A stretch of DNA of 64,000 nt from Pempheris klunzingeri (GCF_042242105.1 NC_092012.1:11385470-11449469); one strand, 5' to 3'. Positions 30,201 to 40,763 are shown, numbered from the stretch's first letter. A program made the numbers and translations. Notes: generated by a model from the letters alone, not told the origin.

Positions 30201-31244
30201 AACAACACGCTTTGCCAAGCGCTCCTTCCTGCACAGTTATTGCTACCTCGCGACCGACTGATCGCCTTATGAATCTAAAACAGTTTGTTTTCTCAGTGCT
30301 CCTGCTTGTTAAGCAGAGGATGGATGTAAAAGTCTGGACTGTGGATATTCTGACTGCATTACTCGCCACTTTATCCTCAATAACCAGCGAATAGTGACCT
30401 TTCCCAGACACCTCACCTGCTTTTGTCCTTCTCCTCTGCAGCTGGCAGGGCTGGCAGAACATACATGTCGTCCACCTCATCTCTCCTCACAGTGGAGAGG
30501 CTGGGTAGAGGCTCCTTACTGTGGCGGGGAAAGAAAAGAGGGATCCTTAAGAAGGCAGGACTTAGTGCTGCGTTTTCTTTACCATCCCTCCTCCTCCTCC
30601 TCCTCCTCCTCCTCCTGTACACTGCTCCTCTTCCCTTACCTTCGGTCTCCAAGTGCAGCTTTGATAGCTTGTCTCTTCAGGAAAGCCTTGAGCAGTTTCT
30701 CATTGGTCTGTTTGGACTCTCGGCTCAACTCCTCTTTCCGCTGCCTCCTCAGAGCCTGCAGGAGAGCCACGATAAATGAAAGAAGAAGTGAAGAATGGCA
30801 TCAATTTTTAACAAATATGCAAAAACATTTGCACAGATGCTGGTTATGTGGTTCACTGGACGCACCAGAGTCTGTTTCTTCAGCAGCGGTGCATCCCCAT
30901 CAAACACAAAGACCGGCCTGATGCGGAAGAAGAGCAGCTTGCAGATGCGGTGGAAGAGAGTGAGGAGGTGAGCGTTTTGGACACTGTTACCTTCACGGTC
31001 CCTCACCCCCTTCACTGCCTGGTTCAACCATATACTGATGTCTGGGGGTGTCCAGTTAAGGTTAACGCTGTGGCTTCACGTGATTAAATGAGTTAGTTAG
31101 CTGGCAGAGAAATTGACAAAAAGAAGAAAAAAAAGATCACCACAAAGTCAGGATACCGACAGCAAGGATCTTTCCCTCCAGAGTCTCGGGGTTGATGGGT
31201 TTCCCTGTGCTCTCCAGCAGCCTCCAGAGTCCGTGCACTCCCAT
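23249..31244 (-). CDS. ercc5: ERCC5 / XPG, structure-specific 3' endonuclease of nucleotide excision repair
   Basis: XPG makes the 3' incision at DNA lesions and stabilises TFIIH. There are 15 coding exons on the minus strand: 31157-31244, 30866-31041, 30640-30755, 30417-30518, 30049-30121, 29695-29838, 29398-29608, 28077-29009, 27695-27984, 27118-27237, 26562-26775, 25528-25672, 25180-25380, 25011-25095 and 23249-23833. They sum to 3483 nt (1160 aa; about 1186 in human). The N nuclease domain (residues 1-90) starts [11 protein letters not shown] and has D30 in AVDISIW and the Asp of [10 protein letters not shown] long acidic spacer follows. The I domain (about 750-870) has MEAEAQC (E767, E769), [11 protein letters not shown] and [14 protein letters not shown]. 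The PCNA box QLRIDSFF starts at about residue 968, and a basic tail of RGRG repeats ends the protein. All catalytic acidic residues are present, so the enzyme should be active. Two introns appear to be U12-type (listed separately). Confidence 0.95.
23457..23512 (-). repeat. ercc5: 15-bp tandem repeat in the last ERCC5 exon
   Basis: About four head-to-tail copies of gggagtgacttcaca (plus-strand view), in frame and encoding a repeated L-P-V-K-S pentapeptide in the disordered C-terminal tail after the PCNA-binding motif. The first copies are almost identical, so copy number may vary between individuals. Confidence 0.85.
24042..24566. mobile_element. Deleted Tc1/mariner-derived element in an ERCC5 intron
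   Basis: The ends match as inverted repeats: ctcacaaaaagttagggat at the left and ttcacaaaaagttagggat when the right end is reverse-complemented. The match goes on through the ggatattcg and ctttcaggtgaaa segments, and TA bases flank both sides. The interior (about 24178-24361) keeps a decayed piece of a Tc1 transposase DNA-binding region, ending [18 protein letters not shown], but no catalytic domain. At about 525 bp it is a non-autonomous deletion derivative. It lies between ERCC5 exons 15 and 14. Confidence 0.85.
25096..25179 (-). promoter_or_regulatory. ercc5: U12-type AT-AC intron of ERCC5 (intron 13)
   Basis: On the minus strand the 84-nt intron begins ATATCCTTTC and ends TTTTTCAC, so it has AT-AC ends instead of GT-AG. 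The start is the consensus of a U12-type 5' splice site. A perfect minor-class branch site, TTCCTTGACC, lies at about 25110-25119 with its branch A (25112) 16 nt before the 3' end. Removing this segment gives [12 protein letters not shown] across the junction, which matches the conserved XPG sequence. No GT-AG pair nearby restores that peptide. Confidence 0.93.
26522..26545. repeat. CA microsatellite in an ERCC5 intron
   Basis: Twelve uninterrupted AC/CA units just downstream (gene sense) of the donor of the exon at 26562-26775. Confidence 0.95.
27243..27280. repeat. Compound CA/GA microsatellite in an ERCC5 intron
   Basis: A CA run followed directly by a GA run, a few bases upstream (gene sense) of the acceptor of exon 27118-27237. 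In gene sense it reads CT then GT repeats and partly serves as the pyrimidine-rich tract. Confidence 0.9.
31042..31156 (-). promoter_or_regulatory. ercc5: Probable U12-type GT-AG intron of ERCC5 (intron 1)
   Basis: The 115-nt intron begins GTATCCTGAC on the minus strand, close to the minor-class donor GTATCCTTT. It ends with CCTTAACTGGACACCCCCAG. This contains a good U12 branch motif (CCTTAAC) about 14 nt before the acceptor and has no long pyrimidine tract before it. Splicing joins KILAV to DISIWLNQ and restores the first catalytic Asp. Confidence 0.75.
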
Positions 31245-32303
31245 AATTACTGTGGTCAAAACTCACCTGAAGTACTGCGAACACCAACAACTAAAACAAG
31301 TTAACTTTGATTGATTAATTTGTCCATTTGTCCACAGGAGAGGCAAGACAAAACCATCGAACCGGCACTTTTCAACGTTTGTTTGTATCAGTGTTTATGT
31401 CCGTGGAGCACATAATGTGTACGCACAAAGGTTCCGCATCGTTCAGGGCGGGTCATATTCAGCTGTTACACCAATCTGTTTCAATGCAGAGTCAATTTTC
31501 TGATCGGAAATCAGTTCTATATTTGATTGTTTTTATAGCAGCTCCGATAGAAGGATTCAGACGCCGATCGGAGATCAGTTTTATAGGGAGGAAAAGGGAC
31601 GGAGAGCTGCAACAGCAAATATTATTGTCCTGAGTTTTGCCTGTCAGGATTTCTTCTGTAACGCTGCTCCTCCCACAAAGTGGACGTGATATAGAAATGG
31701 TTTGAAAGATTTTGAAAAAAGGATTTGGGGTATTTATCAATGCAAAGTGCTGAACAGTTAACTCCTCGCGGCTTTAGTTAGAAAATTAGAAGCGGTTTCT
31801 TGACAGGAAGTTTTGCCTGAAAGACCAGCCTTACGGTGAAATAGAATCCCATGACGGAGACAGAAGCCAACTGTGTCCGGTGACTAAATAAACAGCTTAC
31901 AGCGAATTAATCGACGAGGTTGGGCTCATTGTTAGCCGGTAAGTCGTGTTATCTGACAATTTCCTTGAATCCTGACATAAATATTTGGTACTAGGAAGTG
32001 CCCTGAGCTAACAGCTGTCCTAATGTCGTTGACTTTAACTCGGCTGTTAAACTTTCCCCTTAACGCTCGTCTTCAAACCGCTAATGTTAGCATGTTAGCT
32101 TCCCCGGCTAGCTGCCGTTATCGTGTAACGTTATCAGGACTTTCGCTGTTAACTCTGACCTTTAACCAGCGGCCTTCTGTGATGGCTGTCATAAACACTC
32201 ACCGAGTCTGTAAATGATAACAACAACATGTTTTCCCCCATTTGTTGATTGTCACAGGGCCGAGAGTCACCTGGGTTTCGGCTGAACGACAGACTCCTCC
32301 AAC
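31245..32303. promoter_or_regulatory. Shared ERCC5/BLZF1 promoter region and BLZF1 5' UTR
   Basis: The ERCC5 ATG (31244, minus) and BLZF1 ATG (32304, plus) diverge from a gap of about 1.06 kb. A probable non-coding first exon of BLZF1 ends near 31939 at ttgttagccg|gtaagtcg. The coding exon then begins at the acceptor gtcacag|ggccgag (32258). No obvious TATA box was found for either gene, as is usual for divergent housekeeping promoters. Confidence 0.55.
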
Positions 32304-35300
32304 ATGACTGCTGCTGTGAGAGGTAACGTTGTTTCCGTATTATTAAATCTCATATACAGGTGTTTACATGTCCTACTTGTTCATCCGCTTCACTTCACAT
32401 AAAACGTCTGTTTTGTCTGAGTCGTTTGAAATCACTTTTGCTTCAATCGTGTCCTCTGTAATCTGTTTTCATGTAGTCTTTCTCTACTGTTTATTTGTTC
32501 TATCAAACTATATAACTTACTCACCTAATGTTACTTATTGGAAGGTTGATAATCAAGATGCTGATTTCTGTGTATCCAGCTTACACAGTTGGCCTGTGTT
32601 AGACTGACAGTAGTGTGTTCAGACCCATTTAAATTGTATTTTAATCACTGCTGCAAGTTCGTACCTTGAATATAAAACATCATAATTGATTTCTTGATTT
32701 TCAAAATTGTGTGACTGCTGATAAATACAAAAACACAACATCTGCACTCATCCACACAGTTGTGGCTGGGTATCATGGGAATTTGTTTTTATACTTGTGC
32801 AGTTCACCTTTTTTTTTTTTTTTTTTTGGTGCCGATACCAAAGCCGTCATTTTGTAAACACCTTACTTTGTGTGTCTAGACACAAAGAGCTGTACAAGAC
32901 ATTGCCAGGTTTAAATAAGGTGTAAAAATGGAAAAAAATTGAATTAAATCAGGAACTAGCTTAAAGGGTAAACAACTTGGAGCAACAGACACGCTTTGGT
33001 TGGTACCAATAAGTATTGAATTTCAATACTCAGCCCAGCAGGCTGCTAGAGAGGGGCAGTGGTGATTAACTTTGGTATTTACTTCATACCTTGAAATATT
33101 TGTCCATGTTTGGCGTTGCAAATCAACTATTTTGTTGTGTATTACAAAGCTGACTCACATCAGGATTAACATTGGACCATACATGACACGTGCATCCCAT
33201 TGCATCCTCACTGATTTATAGAAATGCTCACATGTTGGATCGCTCAGGATGCATTCAAGTGCACAGTGTAAACTTGGCATTATTTATTTCTTCCAGCTTC
33301 TGCCAAAGTGCCTATCCGAGGTGCTGGTGATGGCATGGAAACAGAAAAACCACCAGCCGTCCTGGAGGTAAACACGGATACGCTACCGCCAGGTCCGTCT
33401 GCAGTTCCCCTCCTGAAGGTGGCCAGCCCAAAGAAAAGCCCCAAATCTACTCATCCTGCCCGTCCTGCTGCTGCCCCCCAGCCTCTCGGCGTGCTCCATT
33501 TGGGCAAAGTGAGCCGAGAGGCCTGCACAGAGGTGGAGGCTGTGAGGATAGTTGTCCCGCATGCCGCTATTAGCCGTAGCAGGCGCATAGGACCTGCTGA
33601 GGGGAAAGGGGAGGCTGGGCAACAGTCTGAGGAGCAGGGCTCTCCCCCGCTGCCTCTGGTGGAAGACTGGAGAGGACAGCTGGAGAAGCTGCAGAACTCT
33701 GAGCGCAGGCTGCTGCAGGACAAGGAAGGCCTTTCCAATCAGCTCCGTGTGCAGACAGAGGTAACGCCCAATGAAGCAAATACATTTATTTTGATGTTAG
33801 ACACTCCAGGCAATGCACAGTCAGATTTATTGCTCTTGAGTGTATCAAAACATGCAGAAATTCACTTTGTGTGCCAGGTGAACCGTGAGCTAAAGAAACT
33901 CCTGGTGGCGTCGGTGGGTGATGACCTTCAATACCACTTTGAGCGCATGTCACGGGAGAAGAACCAGCTGATCCTGGAGAATGAGGCTCTTGGCCGGAGT
34001 CTGGCGCACACCGCAGAGCAGCTGGAGCGCATGAGTATCCAGTGTGACGTTTGGAGAAGCAAGTTCCTGGCCAGCAGGTATGAAAAAGACAAGGCAAACA
34101 GTTGGAAAGGGATGCAGGTCTTTATGTTGGGGCATCACCAGTACCTGTCCTCTTGTCTTCCATTTTAAAAGAAGCTTTATGTGGGCAAACATCTGTCAAG
34201 GATTTCAAGAAAATTTCAACATGGCGGCTGGAGGACAAACTAAAAAAGATTATTGTTTTACAAGGATCAATAAGAGAGAAGTTGCATAATTACTGTTATC
34301 ATGCTGAGTAAACACTTGCATCAATACTGTCTCTTCAGAGTCATGGCGGAGGAGCTGACGAATGCCAGAGCAGCTCTGCAAAGACAGACCAGAGAGGCAC
34401 AAGGAGCAATTCAGGACCTGCTGTTAGAAAGAGAAGAGTTCTCCAGGGACATGGTGCACACTCACAGGTAACATACATACTAAATTAAGTAAAACAACTT
34501 AAAAATCCTAAAGATGAGTCAAAGAAAAGGCGCTCAAACTTGGTTGAATTCAACACATTAGGACTGCCTGCAGACTTAAGTTGCCACCAGATGAATAACA
34601 AATGGAGTCATTGCTCCACTTAATTTTCTGTCAAGAAAGTAAACATTCAACTTGAGGTGCCCCACTTTACAGTTCATTTGTTAAAAAAAAGTTATTTGAA
34701 ATGTGTGTAAAATACACACAAGACACATCTCTAGTAGCTGTACATAGGCCCATATATGTTTAACAGATTACCCTCTGTTAAAGCAAAGAAGTAGACTCGT
34801 ATTGGCATTTCTTTGTAGCAGGAACACTTGACCGACACTTGCCTTTTTAAGTTTCTTTTTAATTGTTGAGCTTAGTGAACATGTACACTTTCTGCTCGAT
34901 ATTTGTTTGCATTCACAAAATTGCTGTGTAGTGTTTAGCTGTGTGCTTTTAATTTGAAATGTTTATTAATGTGATTATGAGTTGAAGTTGAAGGACCAAA
35001 GGTAAAGGCATTTCAAGGGTTTGTCCAGCCTGCAGTATTTTGTTAGCATAGATGAAGATGACTGAGTCTGTGTGCTGACTGTTCTTGCTTTCCCGTTGCC
35101 AGATCTCTGGAGCAGCTCCTGGTGTCTCTGCAGTGGGGCAGACAGCAGACGTACTACCCCAGCGCACAGCCCCTCAGCACCGGAGAGCTGGCAGCAGCTA
35201 ATCACAAGCTGGCGGACGCCATCAACTCCCACCTACTGGGCAACACCAGCAGCAGCCAGGTGAAGAGCAGCGGTGCAACAGCTGAGCAGCTCTGCAGCAC

Positions 35301-35599
35301 ACCAGCTGAGAAGATGGCTGAGAAGGTACGAACTCTTTATCCTCGTACAGAAACCGACCGTTTTCTAACACCTGACATCAGAAAAGTTTACAAATATCTG
35401 TTTTCCATCTTAGGTGCTGAAAATTTTGGATCCAATTTCCTGTTCAGAAAACAAGGCAGATCCTCCGCTCAGTGACTCCACCCCCCCAAACTTCCTCGGC
35501 AACAAGAAGAGCATCGGCAGGTTTCACCCATACACCCGCTATGAGAACATTACGTATAACTGCTGCGAGCGCTGCACTGGAGACATCCTGGTGCTGTAG
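32304..35599 (+). CDS. blzf1: Golgin-45 (basic leucine zipper nuclear factor 1)
   Basis: Golgin-45 is a Golgi matrix protein that binds GRASP55 and Rab2 and helps to hold medial cisternae together. Coding exons: 32304-32322, 33297-33760, 33878-34077, 34339-34467, 35103-35325 and 35414-35599. They give 1221 nt (406 aa; about 400 in human), and all phases agree. The N-terminal third (MTAAVRASAKVPIRG onward) is Pro/Ala-rich and disordered. The middle, from DWRGQLEKLQNSERRLLQDK through VNRELKKLLVASVGDDLQYH and SREKNQLILENEALGRSL, is the predicted coiled coil. The C-terminus YENITYNCCERCTGDILVL carries the paired cysteines and hydrophobic end that contact the GRASP55 PDZ domain in the mammalian protein. 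The gene is divergent from ERCC5 and convergent with TRMT10C. Confidence 0.93.
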
Positions 35600-36906
35600 A
35601 GTCCAAGATCTGCTAAACGTTCCTGCCCGACACCAGTGCAGCATCAGAGGCTATTTAAAGTAATGAGCAGGAGAATGTTGCTGCTCTGCGTTGAGTCGAC
35701 ACCAGAACTTCGCCGCTCAAGCACACATTTTTTATATCTGTGTGTATTTGTGGCTCTGATTGTTGGACAATTTCTGATAATGGTTTTAAATTTCTCTTTT
35801 TTTTTTTTATCAACCTGCTGTTCATTTTGTTCACTTTAACTTGGAAAAACGTTAAATAAGATAATGGAGTTGTTTGTTCAGAAATTATGATGTGAAAGTG
35901 ATAAAAACAGTGCAATTTCAGAGCTGGTTTTAACTATGGAGTGTTATTTATTACTGGGATGCGAGGTGGAGATGAGTCAGTGTTACATGCACAACAGACA
36001 CTGCCAGCGTGTCCGTTTATTCAAACTTGAACATTAGACTAGTGTAGTAAGTTTTATTTAAATAATCCTATAATAACTTAATGTGGGTCTGAGGTTTGAC
36101 AGGGCAGCCTGATGTGGAAAAACCTTCCAGGATGTTAACAAACAACAGACGATGAGCTCATTGCACAGTTGATCTGTGACTGTACAATATCAAAAATAAA
36201 TGTGGGTGCCTCCTGTGCTGCAGGGGTCTTCCCAGCTTCTCTGTATCATGGTGCTATTGTATTTCAAAAACAATTTATTCATATACATTGTAAATTACAT
36301 GCTTCAGATATAATGCACATTTAATATTTTGGAAGTGATTTGACAGTACTATATTATTATTATTATTATTATTATTGTGCAGCAGCATTATCAAACAAAG
36401 CCCTGATATTATCCAACACACACGTCCAGTTACTCTCAAAGGGTTTGGCTTTTTATTGTCTTACAGCGAATGACCGTACAAAAAGATTATGTTTGATTTG
36501 TTCATTGAAACATGTTAATTCATTTGGGTGATGTTTTTTTGTAAAAGAAAAAAAAAAAATCTCAGACTGTTGTTCTTTTTGGTCCCAGAATACAACATGA
36601 AACTACGACATGGATAGTAATGTATTACACAGGCCTTTCTGAGCTGTATGACGGTATTTTCTGTGTTTTGGATTATTTCATCTGCATGGAAAAGTTTGCT
36701 CTTCGCAGCGAAGGTATAATTTACAGTGAAAGCAAAATATTTATTCATCTTTTGTTTTCCATATCAGACCAAAATAAAGACCAAAGTAGTTTCTACATTT
36801 TTTTAAAAAATGTCTCATGCTTGACTTGTTTTTAAGCCTGCATTTCAACTCAGTCAAAAAACAAAAAAAGCAATAAGTAAGCATCAATGACCACCTGTTA
36901 CAACAT
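35600..36906. other. BLZF1 3' UTR and convergent spacer to TRMT10C
   Basis: AT-rich non-coding DNA with a TTA run (about 36350-36376). A plus-strand AATAAA at 36195-36200 is a likely BLZF1 polyadenylation signal. A second one lies in the aaaataaagacc stretch near 36774. No gene is seen. Confidence 0.6.
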
Positions 36907-36912
36907 TTTATT
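36907..36912 (-). promoter_or_regulatory. TRMT10C polyadenylation signal AATAAA
   Basis: The hexamer on the minus strand starts four bases after the TRMT10C stop codon, so the 3' UTR would be only about 20-40 nt if this signal is used. Confidence 0.6.
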
Positions 36913-36916
36913 CACT

Positions 36917-38449
36917 TCACTTATCATCCCACCACATCTTTTTTTTGCCTGCGTCTTTCCTTCCCTCCATGTGGCTCTTCACTGATGTCCGTACTCTGGT
37001 TGCAGCTGGTTTGTTTTCTTTGTTGTAGGCCAGTCCAGCCGTTCTGTTTCCACTGGTGAACTCAGACCTGTAAAGACTTTGGCCCTGATTTTTAAATGTC
37101 CTCTCACCAGATCTTAACCACCTGTCCCCATCCTCTCTTGGCCCATTATTCGTGACTCTCCTGACTCTCTGATTGCTGATCTCCTGTGTACGTTGTTGGT
37201 GGAAGCCATGGTGCTTCCTCTTAGGCACAAACTTCAACGCCTCCTCCCATTTCCCCGTGTCCTTGATAGTGAGCATGATGTGGAACATCTGGTCCAGAGT
37301 CAGGTTTTTGGCCCCCATCTCCCAGTGGAGGTACTCGTCCAGCGGTAAGCGTGCTGTGGCCAGCTTCAGACGTTTGGCATTAGCCAACGACAAGCCTGTC
37401 TGGATGGAGCGGTCCACTAGAGCTCCGATGATGTAGACCTTGGAGTGGTCAAACGTGCGGAGGACATTCGGGGAGTCTGCAGTGAGGTATACCAGCTGTT
37501 CGCGGGGGAACATGTCGACATGCTGGCGGTGGGTGCTGGTGATGAGCAGGTGCTCCCAGGTCTCTGCACCGTACCGTTTGAGCAGCTCTTGCTGGTACGC
37601 CCCGTCTGCCTGCAGGTTGCAGAAGTGGAGGTGGTAGGGCTCAGTGGCACGCCGGTTGCACCCTTCCACTTCCATCAGCTGGTTTATGGTGTTCTCTACC
37701 TCCCGCCTGGACATGTAGGAGTTGTAGCTCATGTCGAACACCAGCGGCTGACCAAACAGCATGGCCTGGGCGCTCCTCCAGGCCAGCAGTTTGTCCAGGG
37801 AGCGGCTCCAGTACTGGAGGAACAATGTGTTTTTAAACCCATGTCCTCCCCGATCGCCTCCTTCCTCTGCATCGCTGTCCTGTCTTTTTTTCTGCTCTAT
37901 CGAAGCTTCCCTTTCTGCCTTCCTCTGCTGCTGCTTCTCCTTACGGTTCTTTTTGTGGCCCTCCCTGATAGCCAGGTACTTCAGGTACTTCTTCCTGGAG
38001 GACTTGGTGGTGAGCTCTGCCAGCGTCTGAACCTCCTCATCAGTGATCTCCTCTGGTACGAGCTTCCCAGCTTGCCTCCACATCACAACCAGCTCCCGAG
38101 TTGCCTCCAGAGAAGAACTGCTCTTTAAACCACCTCCTGGTTCATCATCATCATCACTTGCATCCTCTTCATTCACGGCTCGTTGATTCTCCTCCGCTGC
38201 AACTTTGGATCTCATTACAGATTTCCATTTATCCAAATCTATTGTCTGTATGTCCTCGGATTTCTCTCTATTTGGTTGGAGGGCATCTTTCCACACTGGC
38301 CTCCCAGTGTTGAAGTGGCGAGTGAGGAGGTCTCGGTGATGACAGGCGCTGCCGATTGGGAGGAAACTTACAGTTTTCCTCTTGGGGACACAGGACGCCA
38401 CAAAATGACAGAGTTCATGGACAGCTTTCGTGTTGATGAGCCGTAACAT
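36917..38449 (-). CDS. trmt10c: tRNA methyltransferase 10C, mitochondrial RNase P subunit 1 (MRPP1)
   Basis: With SDR5C1 this protein makes m1A/m1G at position 9 of mitochondrial tRNAs, and with PRORP it forms mitochondrial RNase P. It is a single uninterrupted coding exon of 510 aa, as in other vertebrates. The N-terminus (MLRLINTKAVHELCHFVASC) is basic/hydrophobic with few acidic residues, as expected for a mitochondrial presequence. A Lys/Glu-rich helical region precedes the TRM10 SPOUT domain, where QPLVFDMSYNSYMSRRE, YIIGALVDRSIQTGLSLANA and LPLDEYLHWE are visible. The catalytic Asp is in VFDMSYN or GALVD by family analogy. After FVPKRKH, about 98 residues form a basic, Asn/Arg-rich tail that the roughly 403-aa human protein lacks. 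The gene is head to head with TXNL4B. Confidence 0.93.
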   Translation of the reverse strand: MLRLINTKAVHELCHFVASCVPKRKTVSFLPIGSACHHRDLLTRHFNTGRPVWKDALQPNREKSEDIQTIDLDKWKSVMRSKVAAEENQRAVNEEDASDDDDEPGGGLKSSSSLEATRELVVMWRQAGKLVPEEITDEEVQTLAELTTKSSRKKYLKYLAIREGHKKNRKEKQQQRKAEREASIEQKKRQDSDAEEGGDRGGHGFKNTLFLQYWSRSLDKLLAWRSAQAMLFGQPLVFDMSYNSYMSRREVENTINQLMEVEGCNRRATEPYHLHFCNLQADGAYQQELLKRYGAETWEHLLITSTHRQHVDMFPREQLVYLTADSPNVLRTFDHSKVYIIGALVDRSIQTGLSLANAKRLKLATARLPLDEYLHWEMGAKNLTLDQMFHIMLTIKDTGKWEEALKFVPKRKHHGFHQQRTQEISNQRVRRVTNNGPREDGDRWLRSGERTFKNQGQSLYRSEFTSGNRTAGLAYNKENKPAATRVRTSVKSHMEGRKDAGKKKMWWDDK

Positions 38450-38877
38450 CGCGATGGATTACTTAACACTAAAGCTGTTTCGAACTACAGATAACTATGA
38501 AGTATATACCGCTTTAAGCTGTCATGAAAACGTGACAAGCACCTTCTGCATCTTGTTAGATCTGCAACACAATCCCGAAGTTGCGTCCACGCTTGTCACA
38601 TACTGAAGGAAGGTCACGTTGTTACACGGTGTTACACTAAAATGTGTCGTAGTGAGAAAAAAAAAAGTTTGTTGACCAAAACAAAATGTTTCAACCACTT
38701 AAATCTTGTATTAGCTTTAGCTGTCTGCATCGTGTACATATAAATTGTCATAATTATTTATTTCACATTATTTTTCTATGCAGTTTCCACGCGGACTGTT
38801 TCTCAGCGTCGTACAGCGACGGTGACGTCATTTCCTCCTGCTATCACAACAAGGAAGCTAATTCGTTAGCCTCGAAA
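38450..38877. promoter_or_regulatory. Bidirectional TRMT10C/TXNL4B promoter with a CRE
   Basis: Only 428 bp separate the two diverging ATGs. A perfect palindromic CRE (TGACGTCA) lies at 38823-38830, followed at once by a TTTCC (GGAAA) element, 47 bp before the TXNL4B start codon. No TATA box is evident near either gene. Transcription factor use is inferred from the motif only. Confidence 0.65.
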
Positions 38878-39607
38878 ATGAGTTTGTTTCTGTCAAAATT
38901 AACTTGCAAAAAAGACATAGATGAAGTTATCAAATGCGTCGCAGAAAAAGTCGTAGTTTTGAGGTTTGGGAGAGACGACGACTCGGCTTGTCTCCAGCTG
39001 GATGAGATTGTAAGCAGGACCGTTATTGTAAATAACTGCTCGGCTGCTCACTGGCAATGTGGCTTTAGCTAATTTAACTGTTTTCTGTCGATTTTAGCTG
39101 TCAAAAACCGCCCATGACCTGAGTAACATGGCGTCCATCTACATCGTTGATGTGGATAAAGCTCCCATCTACACAAGATACTTTGACATCAGTTACATCC
39201 CCTCCACTGTTTTCTTCTTTAACGGGCAGCACATGAAGGTGGATTATGGGTGAGAGAACGAGGTTTAATGAGGGTTTCTGTTTCTTGTATGTCTCTGACA
39301 AGTGCGTTGGATTCTCTGCGTCTAAATGCTTTAATTAATATGCTTATTATGTTCTCTATCAATCTGGTCATTAAACCTCAATGGTGCACAGTCAGTTTGA
39401 CCTTATTTGGTAGATAATTGTTGTCTTTTTTTCTCTTTCAGCTCCCCAGATCACACCAAGTTTGTGGGCAGCTTCAAGACCAAGCAAGATTTCATGGATC
39501 TGATTGAGGTCATATACAGAGGAGCCATGCGTGGGAAGATGATCGTCCAGAGTCCCATTGATCCTCAAAATATTCCCAAATACGATCTCCTCTATCATGG
39601 AATTTAG
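38878..39607 (+). CDS. txnl4b: Thioredoxin-like protein 4B (Dim2)
   Basis: TXNL4B is a Dim1-family thioredoxin-fold protein involved in pre-mRNA splicing and cell-cycle progression. Three exons (38878-39009, 39098-39249, 39442-39607) give 450 nt, 149 aa, the same length as the human protein. Typical Dim-family segments are [59 protein letters not shown] and the end [11 protein letters not shown]. There is no redox CXXC motif, as expected for this family. A polyadenylation signal lies at 40277-40282. Confidence 0.96.
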
Positions 39608-40276
39608 CATCAGCGCCTCGACCGTGCTGCCTTTTTATCATAATGATCTCTTGTGGGGTGGCATCAACCACTACTGGTTGATAAACTGACAAAACATAGT
39701 TTTGGCTTTGAGCCACCAAGTAAATGTCTCTACTATAGATGGTAACTCTCAGACAGCACACTGCCCTTTACTTCTTGTCATGTTTAAAGGTTCACTGTAA
39801 CAAGATGTATGTAAAACCAGGAAACATGTGTTACATGTTTCCTGGTTTAATGAGGAAGGAAATGTTTTCAACACTTTTGTAAGAACTCAAGGATACACAC
39901 ATGTTTTTTATTTGACTGACTCTGAATAACATGAAACTCCACAGGGCACAGTCAAGGAGCATGTATACACAGGAACACTGTTTACCCAAACCTTTGGAAA
40001 ATACTCTTGGTATCATGTAAAATCCAACAGGACATGTTAATTGATGAGAAATAATCAGATATTTCCATAATTTTAGTTTTTCTCACCTTCTGTATCTCTC
40101 ATGTCTCATGAGAGAGACGATGTGTCTTTTCATGAATGACGTTCTGGACTTATTTTTTGTGGTTTTATTTATTTCTGGTGTAAATGCAGTGGCACCTTGA
40201 TGTTTCCCGTGGAAAAGAGCTGCATATCAGCAGAGAGATTGATTAATTTATCCAATGTACATGCTCACTTTTTGAT

Positions 40277-40282
40277 AATAAA
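40277..40282 (+). promoter_or_regulatory. TXNL4B polyadenylation signal AATAAA
   Basis: Canonical hexamer 670 bp after the TXNL4B stop, followed by T-rich DNA. It is the first good plus-strand signal that I found downstream. Confidence 0.6.
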
Positions 40283-40763
40283 CTTTTATATTTTATCTTG
40301 CATCACAAATGTTTAATGTTGTCCCCCATCTCCCTGTAGCCTCTGTTTATGCATTTTTCATTTTTGTGTAAAACGATACTTTTACACTTCTATCAGCTTG
40401 CCTCGTCATACAAGCATGTAGAAGTATGAGTTTTAAGAAATCGCACTAAATATCACAAACATAATTTAACAAGATACAGTTCGACAGCCTCACAAACTGT
40501 AGCTTTAACAACCATAAGATTGAATCAAGACCTCAACAATATTTTGAACAAAAGCTGAACAGTATAACTTTCATGCAGGACTGTTTTATCCAGGTATACT
40601 TAAAAAAAACTGCCTGCTGAGTGTAAATTCTAAATAACAATTGACTAAATAACCAATAAATCAATAGATGACTAGTAACAATTTTAGTTGTATCCTTTGC
40701 TGATATAAAATGCCTGTCACTCATCTGCTCTCTGCAACTTATTTACTCTCCATCCATTTGAAT

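Noticed and set aside
32800-33030. Possible MITE in BLZF1 intron 1 (poly-T then ggtgccgatacc)
   Set aside because: There is a weak partial inverted match with ggtaccaataagtattg, but ends could not be fixed.
37445-38128. 227-codon open frame on the plus strand
   Set aside because: It is the antisense shadow of the TRMT10C coding exon.
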